From contig CAVLJG010000010.1 in the NCBI GenBank assembly GCA_963669975.1, forward strand, positions 27,886,821 through 27,950,820: a stretch of DNA of 64,000 bases, read 5' to 3'. Every line of letters begins with the position of its first letter. Within the stretch, counting starts at the first letter, position 1. The translations under genes and the position numbers were made by a program. Below, piece by piece: positions 57,009-64,000 of this stretch. The notes beneath the pieces were generated by a model, which was not told the origin of the DNA, did no database searches, and was given only the letters and a program-made list of their open reading frames with translations. Origin of the DNA: Acanthoscelides obtectus (taxonomy: Eukaryota; Arthropoda; Insecta; Coleoptera; Chrysomelidae).

Positions 57009-57279
57009 ATATTAACATAGCGAAACACGGGTATTGAAAACCCAGTTTAGAGAGTGATAGAACTCATACAACTTGGAAGTAGTATAAAGCCGCGTACAGA
57101 CCGAGATTCCAACTAAACCAAGTCTTCGTAACGAAGATACCATGTTTAGATACGCGAGAAGAATAACATAACAAAAAAGATGCTCTTTATTTTCGAACAA
57201 GCTATGGTTTATCTCACTTTTTGGCTTCTTTTAGGATTGTCCTTGCTTCAAAACCGGTTCGAATTTTACTGAGGTATAT

Positions 57280-57960
57280 GTTATATATAGGGCCTTTAAA
57301 ACGCTTGTATCGCCCTTCCCAATACCATGCATGTACTTATTTATCTGATGGTTTAAAATCTACAGAGTTGTTTGTGTTTTCCCAATAATTGCGTACTCGG
57401 ACCAAAGAGGATCGGTGATTAAATAATCAAATCACTAATGCCATCTGGTGTAGAATAGAAAGCTCATCTAACATTTGCTAACAACATACTATGTGATTAA
57501 AGCCCTAATTAAGTTCTCTATTACTTCATTTCGTTTGGACGTCGCTTTGAAACATTCTGTATATGCCCTATATCTTGTAATTTTGTATTCGGATCGAAAG
57601 AGGATCGGTTATTGAATAATCAAAGTCGACATCGCCTGACGGAGTTTCCACTAAGTTGCACTGAGGCCTTTTGTTTTTTATTAGAAAGCTTATCAAACAT
57701 TTGCTAATAAAATACTATGTGATTGATCCTTTAATTATGCGCGTATATGCGCCTCATCTCATAATTCACAAAAACTCGACATCACCCGACGAAGTTTCCA
57801 CTAAGTTGCACTAAGTCCATTTGGTATTGATTAGAAAGCTCATCAAATATTTGCTAACATACTATATGATAAATCTTGTAATTAGGTTCTGAATTACTTC
57901 CCTTCAGATGGACGTCCGAGTTTTGGAACATCCTGTATATGAGCTACATCTCTTTCGTAT
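57280..57960. repeat. Diverged tandem repeat of about 150-230 bp
   Basis: Three units share GAAAGCTYATCWAAYATTTGCTAA (at 57457, 57684 and 57833, given here as a consensus), preceded by CGACATCRCC and AGTTTCCACTAAGTTGCACT in the last two and by GAGGATCGGT in the first two. The region ends with GGAACATCCTGTATATG, like a mariner-type terminus. No protein. Confidence 0.6.
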
Positions 57961-58262
57961 TGAACCTGACGAATTGAAGTTATTTCCGCTTCCCTTTAAG
58001 TGAAAGCAACTTTGAAAGAACTGTTTCGAGAATCCTCGGCCTACTGAGAGATAATTTATAGGAAGGAACATCCCTCCACTGCAGGCTCGTATCCCTTCCG
58101 TCAACCCCATCCTAAAGGGCTTGACCTTACTCCAAAGTCACTTTCTTGTATCTCGATAATTTACACGAGATTTGTTGACGTTTTCCTCAAAGTTCGACTG
58201 CCGAGCGCCTTGGGACTTTGGAGACGCCCCATTGTCTATGAATATGGCAGAACTCATTAGGT

Positions 58263-58340
58263 GGCAGCAGCAGTGGCGTACTGGTAGACATTATGGGTGT
58301 AAATTGTCTCTAACTGCCAACCCGGCGGATTTCTAAGGGT
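58263..58340 (+). mobile_element. tRNA-derived SINE, copy 4 (internally deleted)
   Basis: Starts GGCAGCAGCAGTGGCGTACT GGTAGAC with the A box, then jumps from TTATGGG straight to TCTCTAACTGCCAACCCGGC GGAT, skipping the B box and the CTCTTGGCTATG core. The deletion removes the pol III promoter. Confidence 0.75.
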
Positions 58341-58493
58341 ACGTACTCGTACATAGTGAAACATGCTTACTGTGTGTGATGCTCTCTTCGCTACCTCGAT
58401 GAGGGCTTCCTTGCGACTTTTTATATGCATGGAGGGTGTTCATACTAAATTCACCCTCGATGTTTTCTCTTCTCTCCTCGAACGCGTTCTTAA

Positions 58494-60235
58494 CCCGCGA
58501 CCACTCGCGCGGTTAATTATTACGTCGTTACTCGCGTGTTAGATTTAATCTAACATATGAATTTTGGATAATTTTATATAGAAATAAAATACAGTGTAGT
58601 ATTTATTGTTAATATTTATTGAGAAAACATAAAGTACGTATGTGAAAAACTGTATTAAAAAAAATAAATGAACAAAATCGTAGTCAAAAAGCAATCAAAT
58701 AGTGCATTCAATCTACTCGTCTTCTTGTATAACGCAGTCCTGGCATAAAATTGTAGTTATTATAGTATGTTCCTTACAAATAGGTTTGGCGCATACATCA
58801 CATTGGTAATTTGTAAATCTATTTTTCCTAATTGGACAAAAAGAGCATCTAGGCTTTCGCTGGGTACCAATTCGTTCCTCGTTGGCTCGTTCTGCTGAAG
58901 GTGCTTCATGACACCAAGGACATTTCGAATTTTTTGCTTCAAGGGAATTGAAAAGTGTTGAATTCCAGCACGCTTGAATAAATGAGGTTTAGCAAGCTGT
59001 TTTGCTAACTCGCTAAGTAATTGTCTTCGAGGCGCATTATCTCCGGTGTTGCTGGTATAAATAATCCTGGAATTTATCCCTCCAATGTTCAACATTGAGC
59101 AAAAGACAGTGAGTGGCCACCTGTTGCTTATCCTTGTGACGGAATATTCTGTTTTCATTCTGTCTACAACGTCCACTGCGTCCTTTGTAAGGTTATAAAA
59201 TCTAATAACCGAAGGCTTATGTCGGTCACCAGATTCAATATCAATTTCGTCGTTATCGTGGAATGTGGATGACATCAAAACATTTTTACCACGCCTGGGT
59301 ATGTATGATGTAAGCATGCATTGATTTGGGTCTTTTCCATATGCAAACATACTACTTTTAGTTTTACGAATTTTGGTATTTAGAAATGAATTCGGGATTT
59401 CTCTTTTGTTTTTCCTCAGCGTTCCTACTAATGTCAATCTGTGATTCTGATATAGATCATTCGCCAGCGGCTTCGAAGTAAAGTAATTGTCGACTGTTAC
59501 ATTTCGCCCGCTTCCACTGCAATGCCTAACTAGACGTTTTGCGACACTTGCAGCATCATTAGGTAATTGAAACTGGCCATTGGGTTGCTTTCCAGCATAT
59601 ATCTCCAAATTGTGTGTATAAAATGTTCTTGCATCTACTGCCGCATATATTTTGATACCATACTTCGCGGGTTTATTGTCAATATATTGCCTGAAACGAC
59701 AACGTCCCCTAAACGACTCAAGCATTTCGTCTATGGTAATGTATTCCCCAACGGAGTAGTATTGCACACATTTTTCAACAAAATGATCAAAGATGTAGCG
59801 CAGTGGAGCCAGGTTATCCTCTTTTAGTCGTTTCTGCCTGCTTGTCTTATGGTCAAATCTAATAGCTTGTACTAGCAAGTGAAACCGGTTCTTGGACATA
59901 ACTGCTGAAAAAAACTCTGGTGCTGTTCCATCTGTCAGCCATAGCTCGTTTGTGTTCAAATGTGGAGATTTTTTGACTCCAGCTAAGTACAAAACACCCA
60001 GAAAAGCGTGCATTTCTTCAACGTCAGTAGGCAAACAATGTCTCTCACGTTGCTATTTAGGTCTCATGAGGTCAAGCTGTAGATTTGTACATTCCACGAT
60101 AAGGCCAATAATTTCATCTGGAAAAAACAATTTCCAGCAATCCATATATGTTTTAACATTTTTGGCAGCATTCTTCACTCCCGGTAATTATACTTTGGGT
60201 CCAGTCCGAAGACATCACTTTGTTTATTCACTATG
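58494..60235 (-). mobile_element. piggyBac-type transposon, right end missing
   Basis: The left terminus is TTAA (58490-58493) followed by CCCGCGACCACTCGCGCGG, the TTAA target plus CCC start expected for piggyBac elements. Just inside is a perfect palindrome GTTAGATTTAATCTAAC (58538-58554). A decayed transposase fills the rest. The other end is not seen: recognisable piggyBac sequence stops near 60200 and GC-rich sequence that I attribute to the DIRS element begins near 60240, so the DIRS insertion may have interrupted the piggyBac. Confidence 0.85.
58713..60185 (-). pseudogene. piggyBac transposase, catalytic triad present but frame broken
   Basis: A 424-codon open part starts at 60034 (PTDVEEMHAFLGVLYLAGVK) and keeps the three catalytic Asp of the family: YITIDEMLESFRGRCRFRQY (Asp 102), VTVDNYFTSKPLAND (Asp 182) and AVDVVDRM (near 288-291). 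Upstream sequence (GVKNAAKNVKTYMDCWKLFF then PDEIIGLIVECTNLQ) is recognisable but cut off by stops at about 60055 and 60195. At the 3' side a frameshift near 58920 moves the Cys-rich zinc-binding tail (CPWCHEAPS, CSFCPIRK, CDVCAKPICKEH, CQDC) out of frame; that tail ends at 58713. The core looks functional, but the gene as it stands would not make a complete enzyme. Confidence 0.9.
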
Positions 60236-60546
60236 TAGTCCGCCCCTGGAGTACGATCCGCGCACCAAGTTGAAAGACGAGAATCCCCACCTCCTCGCCG
60301 CGCCCTGGCCACTCGCGTTGAATCATTCGCTTTTTGGTGCGCGATCCGTGCAGTCGCCCGGCCTGCTTCAGTTCAGAAAACGCGTGCGATTTCTCTTTTC
60401 GGTACATAGTGCTCAGTGAGTAGGTAGGTAAGTTCACAACAAGGCTATTCTTTTTGATACCACTTAGCAGTCTGTTACATAATTGATTGGCGTATTCAAC
60501 CAGATTGAATACGTTAACCAATGGTTATACTTGTTTAACAGAAACC

Positions 60547-61809
60547 ATGGAAAAATCAGGAATTTCGGAGGCCAATTCACCCAGCTCCTTGAGAGACATG
60601 ATTCGGGCCATTTTACAGGAGGAGCTCGAGGCAAGGTCAGGTGGTTATCGTTCTCGCACTAATTCGAGAAGTTTATCCCGAAAGAGTCGACACAGCAGAT
60701 CCATGTCTCGTACCAATTCACCTCATCATTTTAGACGCTCCCGCTCTCGCATCAGCCGTAGGCGTTCAAGGTCACGTTCTAGGAGTAGTAACAGTCGCAG
60801 TCGATCACCGAGCGTGTCGAGGCGACGTAGAGAGAGACGGGAATATTTGCGTCAAGAGAAAAACTCAGGCAGCCCATCTGATAAGGTACAGCGTCAGGTA
60901 GACTCGGCTGGCCGTTCTCCGTGCGAGGCGGAAGCTCAGATTCTGACAGGGCCGGACTTGGGAACGGTACCAACTGAGAAAAATGATATGGAGGATGTTT
61001 TGATGCTTAGTGAAGGTGAGTGTCTCCCATTATCGGAAGACATATTAAATATCCTGGGTGTAGACCCTAAAAAAGCCAATAGGTCTAACTTCCAACTACA
61101 CGGTGCCTTAGCTTCTCGATGGTCCCACATTTTGGCCAACGGACTTTCCACCGAGGACACCACCATCATTAGAGAAAAACACATTGTGCCTTCTAACTGT
61201 GCCTCTTTACACCCTCCGAAGATAAACCCCGAAGTGAAAGCCATTCTCTCTTCTACTCATTTAACGAGAGATGCCACCCATTCCGGGTACCAATTGAACA
61301 TTGGTACCGGACTGACCGCCATGGGGAAAGCTTTTAACGTCATTTTGGAAGAAGAAACCCAGATTCCCAAGGATACCAAGGAAAAGATTTTATCGAATTT
61401 GACAGATTCTGCGCGAATCTTGGCGGCACTCTTTCACGACATCTCTAAAACTAGAAAGTACCTGATCAGCCCAGTACTCAACAAATCAGTTAAAGAACTG
61501 ACTGAAAACACCTTACCAGGGGAGTTCTTATTCGGGCCAGATTTAGGTGAGCGGGCGAAAAATTTGAAATCTTTGGAGAAGGCCGGACAGGACCTACGTT
61601 TGTCCTCTATCCCCTCACGCAGTAGCTCTCAAGTGACTCGGTCTTTCAGTAATCCTGAAAGAAGAGGGGGGGGAGGCAACTCGTCAAAGAATGTAGGCGC
61701 TTTAAACAGGTATCGCCCGTCTTACCGCAAGAGGGAGGTGAGGCAGCACAAGGGCAATTCCTCAAAACAGTTTGCTCCGAACAGACAACAGCAGTCCAGA
61801 AAACGTTGA
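60547..61809 (+). CDS. DIRS ORF1 (gag-like)
   Basis: I choose ATG at 60547 (GAAACCATGG context) over an in-frame ATG at 60487 because the conserved-looking sequence starts there, giving 420 residues. Residues ~30-110 are an Arg/Ser-dipeptide domain (SRSRISRRRSRSRSRSSNSR) like those of splicing factors, likely RNA- or protein-binding. The central part (LPLSEDILNILGVDPKKANR, then RWSHILANGLST, TKEKILSNLTDSARILAALF) resembles the DIRS gag-like conserved region. The C-terminus is Gly/Ser/Arg-rich with a GGGGN stretch. The frame is unbroken. The stop TGA at 61807-61809 overlaps the start of ORF2. Confidence 0.8.
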   Translation: MEKSGISEANSPSSLRDMIRAILQEELEARSGGYRSRTNSRSLSRKSRHSRSMSRTNSPHHFRRSRSRISRRRSRSRSRSSNSRSRSPSVSRRRRERREYLRQEKNSGSPSDKVQRQVDSAGRSPCEAEAQILTGPDLGTVPTEKNDMEDVLMLSEGECLPLSEDILNILGVDPKKANRSNFQLHGALASRWSHILANGLSTEDTTIIREKHIVPSNCASLHPPKINPEVKAILSSTHLTRDATHSGYQLNIGTGLTAMGKAFNVILEEETQIPKDTKEKILSNLTDSARILAALFHDISKTRKYLISPVLNKSVKELTENTLPGEFLFGPDLGERAKNLKSLEKAGQDLRLSSIPSRSSSQVTRSFSNPERRGGGGNSSKNVGALNRYRPSYRKREVRQHKGNSSKQFAPNRQQQSRKR

Positions 61810-63695
61810 AGGTAAAACAAGCTCTATTTGCTGGTCGGCTACAATTTTACCTCAACTCTTGGTCAAAACTAACTTCAAATCCGATAGTCTTATCCTGGAT
61901 TCAAGGTTACCGGATTCCCTTTAAAGGCACACCTCCATTACGTCAACCTTTGGGCACAAATAATTTTTCTTCGACAGAAACATCGCTAGTTCGAGTAGCT
62001 ATACGCGACTTGCAGAAGTCCGGGGCCATAATCAAATCTGAGTCAAGGCCCGATCAATTTATCTCTCCATATTTTCTTGCAGATAAATCCAACGGGGGAA
62101 AAAGATTTATATTAAACCTGAAACAGTTAAATGAATATGTGGAATGCCCGCATTTCAAAATGGAGGACCTTCGTACGGCTATAAAATTGACTCATAAAAA
62201 CGTGTACATGTGCACAATCGACTTGAGAGATGCGTATTTTTTAGTACCTGTCCACAGCGACCATCAACAATTTCTAAAATTCTACTTTGATGGCCAATTG
62301 TATCAATTCACTTGCCTACCGTTTGGGTTATGTACAGCTCCGTTATGTTTCACAAAGCTTATGAAGCCAGTCGTCTCTTTTCTCCGCAATTTAGGCATCT
62401 CTACAGTCAATTATTTAGACGATTTTCTAATCTTTGGAGTTTCCTATGAATCCTGCCTTAATAATGTTAGCACAACCATTCGGTTTTTAAGCTCATTGGG
62501 TCTTATCATCAATAACAGCAAAAGCATTCTGGTACCCACTACTCGTATAAGATTCCTCGGCTTTCTGATAGATAGTGTTAATTTAACAATTGAACTTCCT
62601 GCCGAAAAGAAAAATCACATCCTCAGGTTAGCCTCATATTATTTGAACCAATCGAGATGTAGAATTCGCGACTGGGCAAGGTTCATTGGCACCTTGGTGT
62701 CGGCTTGTCCTGGTGTGAAATACGGGTTTCTTTATTGCAAATCTCTAGAAAGGGAAAAATTCTTAGCTTTAGAGAAAAACAATGGAAATTATAACGCAAG
62801 TATGGCTATTCCTGAAAACATAAAGAGCGATATTTCATGGTGGAAAGATCACATTTCAACAGCTTTCAATGACATAAGGTATGATTCCTTTCATATCACC
62901 ATCTTTACCGACGCATCGCTAACAGGATGGGGGGCTTGCTCTGGCCAGGATAGAACCCACGGTTTCTGGTCCGACTCCCAAAAACTATTGCATATAAATA
63001 ATTTGGAATTATGGGCTATATTTTACGGCATCCAGTGTTATGCAAAACTTTTAAAAAATTGCAATATTCTAATTCGATGCGACAATACAACAGCCGTTTC
63101 TTACATTAACAGAATGGGGAGTGTTCGGTTTCCAGAGCTATGTTCTCTGGCTAAACAAATTTGGCAATGGTGTGAGGAAAGAAATCTCTGGCTTTTTGCA
63201 TCATACATCCCATCTAAAGATAACGCTATAGCAGACGATGAGTCCAGGAGCTTGAATTTTGAAACGGAATGGTCATTATCTCAAACTGCCTTCGACCATT
63301 TAACCGACATCTTCGGAAAACCAGAGATCGATCTTTTTGCCTCTCATACCAATGCGAAATGCGAGGTATACGCTTCCTGGCATAGAGATCCAGGATCTAC
63401 ATATATCGATGCGTTTACAATTCGCTGGAACAGTTTTTATTTTTATGCATTCCCCCCTTTTACCTTAATTCTCCGAGTTTTACAAAAAATAATTCAGGAT
63501 AAGGCTGTCGGAATTTTGGTGGTTCCTTGGTGGCCTTCACAACCTTGGTACCCACTTTTCCGTCAGTTATTGATCGACCAAGAAATTCATTTTCCCCCTT
63601 CACCTGATTTACTATCTTGTGCGGTTTCCAGGTCACATCCGCTGTCGAAAACCCTTACCCTGGTAGCAGCGAAGTTATCAGGCAAGCGTTTTTGA
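61806..63695 (+). CDS. DIRS ORF2: reverse transcriptase, RNase H, methyltransferase-like
   Basis: About 629 codons, unbroken. RT: RFILNLKQLNEYVECPHFKM, CTIDLRDAYFLVPV (first Asp), LPFGLCTAPLCFTKLM and the catalytic YLDDFLIFG near residue 204. RNase H: TIFTDASLTGWGA near 369, INNLELWA, IRCDNTTAVSYINRMG near 425 and IPSKDNAIADDESR near 472, so all four acidic positions are visible. The last ~130 residues (EIDLFASHTNAKCEVYASWH, FYAFPPFTLILRVLQKI, GILVVPWWPSQPWYPLF) match the Dam-type methyltransferase-like region known from DIRS elements, with FPPF at the place of the DPPY/NPPF motif. No ATG is near the start; the frame opens at a TTG overlapping ORF1's stop (TTGA), so reinitiation or frameshifting is implied. 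Confidence 0.88.
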   Translation: MKVKQALFAGRLQFYLNSWSKLTSNPIVLSWIQGYRIPFKGTPPLRQPLGTNNFSSTETSLVRVAIRDLQKSGAIIKSESRPDQFISPYFLADKSNGGKRFILNLKQLNEYVECPHFKMEDLRTAIKLTHKNVYMCTIDLRDAYFLVPVHSDHQQFLKFYFDGQLYQFTCLPFGLCTAPLCFTKLMKPVVSFLRNLGISTVNYLDDFLIFGVSYESCLNNVSTTIRFLSSLGLIINNSKSILVPTTRIRFLGFLIDSVNLTIELPAEKKNHILRLASYYLNQSRCRIRDWARFIGTLVSACPGVKYGFLYCKSLEREKFLALEKNNGNYNASMAIPENIKSDISWWKDHISTAFNDIRYDSFHITIFTDASLTGWGACSGQDRTHGFWSDSQKLLHINNLELWAIFYGIQCYAKLLKNCNILIRCDNTTAVSYINRMGSVRFPELCSLAKQIWQWCEERNLWLFASYIPSKDNAIADDESRSLNFETEWSLSQTAFDHLTDIFGKPEIDLFASHTNAKCEVYASWHRDPGSTYIDAFTIRWNSFYFYAFPPFTLILRVLQKIIQDKAVGILVVPWWPSQPWYPLFRQLLIDQEIHFPPSPDLLSCAVSRSHPLSKTLTLVAAKLSGKRF

Positions 63696-64000
63696 GTAGA
63701 GAGGTGCCGGAATCTGCTATTTCTACAATCATCGCCTCAGTCTCCAGATCCACATTGCAGCAATATAACAGCTCCTACAAATTGTGGTGGGAATTTTGCT
63801 TTAGTAATGACATTTCGATCTTTAAAACCCACAATCAAAGACGTGGTGTCATTCTTGCAAGAGTTGACAAAGAAGAAAAACCTCACGTCTGGCACTTTTA
63901 ATTCTCATACATCTGCTCTTTCACTAATTTGCTCAACTGATTTAGCATCCAATCCTATAATTAGACGCTTCAAAAAAGGCATTCATCGTTTACGGCCTTC
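63617..64000 (+). CDS. DIRS ORF3: tyrosine recombinase, N-terminal part, frameshift, cut by window
   Basis: Overlaps the end of ORF2 by about 79 nt in another frame, as in other DIRS elements. FLSREVPESAISTIIASVSR then STLQQYNSSYKLWWEFCFSN is the core-binding (SAM-like) domain of a tyrosine recombinase. After an AAAA run at about 63829-63832 the frame goes off; one base over, KPTIKDVVSFLQELTKKKN and TSALSLICSTDLASNPIIRR continue the family pattern to the window's end. So there is a 1-nt indel, real or an assembly error. The catalytic Arg-His-Arg-Tyr domain lies beyond position 64000. Confidence 0.75.

Larger units (their letters stand above)
60240..64000 (+). mobile_element. DIRS-type tyrosine-recombinase retrotransposon, right edge cut by window
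   Basis: Three overlapping frames in the order and with the domains of DIRS elements: an Arg/Ser-rich ORF1, an ORF2 with reverse transcriptase, RNase H and a methyltransferase-like region, and the start of a tyrosine recombinase ORF3. No LTR, protease or DDE integrase is seen. 60240-60546 is a GC-rich leader that may contain a terminal repeat, but the matching right-hand sequence is outside the window. DIRS elements integrate through a circular intermediate with the recombinase and make no target duplication. Confidence 0.88.

Noticed and set aside
59567..60419. Plus-strand frames over the piggyBac
   Set aside because: They overlap the well-supported minus-strand transposase and show no motif.

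Overview
This window looks like an intergenic, transposon-dense stretch of an invertebrate nuclear genome, most probably an insect. That reading rests on AT-rich background sequence and no operon-like gene packing. It also rests on the element mix: Jockey-type and CR1-like LINEs, several mariner lineages, Tc1, Sailor, PIF/Harbinger, piggyBac, a DIRS retroelement and a tRNA-derived SINE. I found no host gene that I can name. Nearly every reading frame with recognisable protein similarity belongs to a mobile element, and most are broken. I make no species call.

Layout, 1-20 kb: a Tc1 element with 54-bp terminal inverted repeats (2127-3500), an AAAT microsatellite (4852-5050), two copies of a tRNA-derived SINE (5367 and 9032), a diverged tandem repeat (6430-6850), a 5'-truncated CR1-like LINE with a long intact RT frame (13488-16199), a terminal-inverted-repeat (TIR) element carrying an SDNCGGQN-type nuclease-like fragment (16664-17762) and a cluster of alternating inverted repeats (18838-19448).

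Layout, 20-39 kb: two dead mariners (21051-22117, 22678-23838), two LINE fragments joined head to head near 25800, a Jockey fragment (27676-28430), a hAT-type MITE with a visible target duplication (28872-29099), an RTE-like relic, an internally deleted Harbinger (31718-32332) and an almost full-length Jockey-clade LINE with a CCHC gag, decayed endonuclease and intact RT (34050-38340).

Layout, 39-58 kb: a nested structure in which a Sailor transposon, with directly countable DD82E spacing, sits inside an older mariner-like element with ~315-bp inverted repeats (39333-42105). It is followed by a second deleted Harbinger carrying DDE and MADF-like fragments in convergent orientation (44133-44910), a second Tc1 (47494-49131), mariner remnants, a third SINE copy, a SANT/MADF-fragment element with CACTGAGGCAACA ends (53483-54193), a ~940-bp foldback element (56066-57008) and diverged tandem repeats (57280-57960).

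Layout, 58-64 kb: a fourth SINE fragment, a piggyBac with palindromic ends whose transposase keeps all three catalytic aspartates but has stops and a frameshift (58494-60235), and a DIRS-type tyrosine-recombinase retrotransposon running off the window's right edge. The DIRS element has ORF1, an RT/RNase H/methyltransferase-like ORF2 and the start of a recombinase ORF3. It is the best preserved retroelement here. Its ORFs overlap (ORF1/ORF2 by 4 nt, ORF2/ORF3 by ~79 nt), which suggests coupled translation. The other elements are mostly fossils, and several short inverted-repeat elements would depend on transposases encoded elsewhere in the genome.
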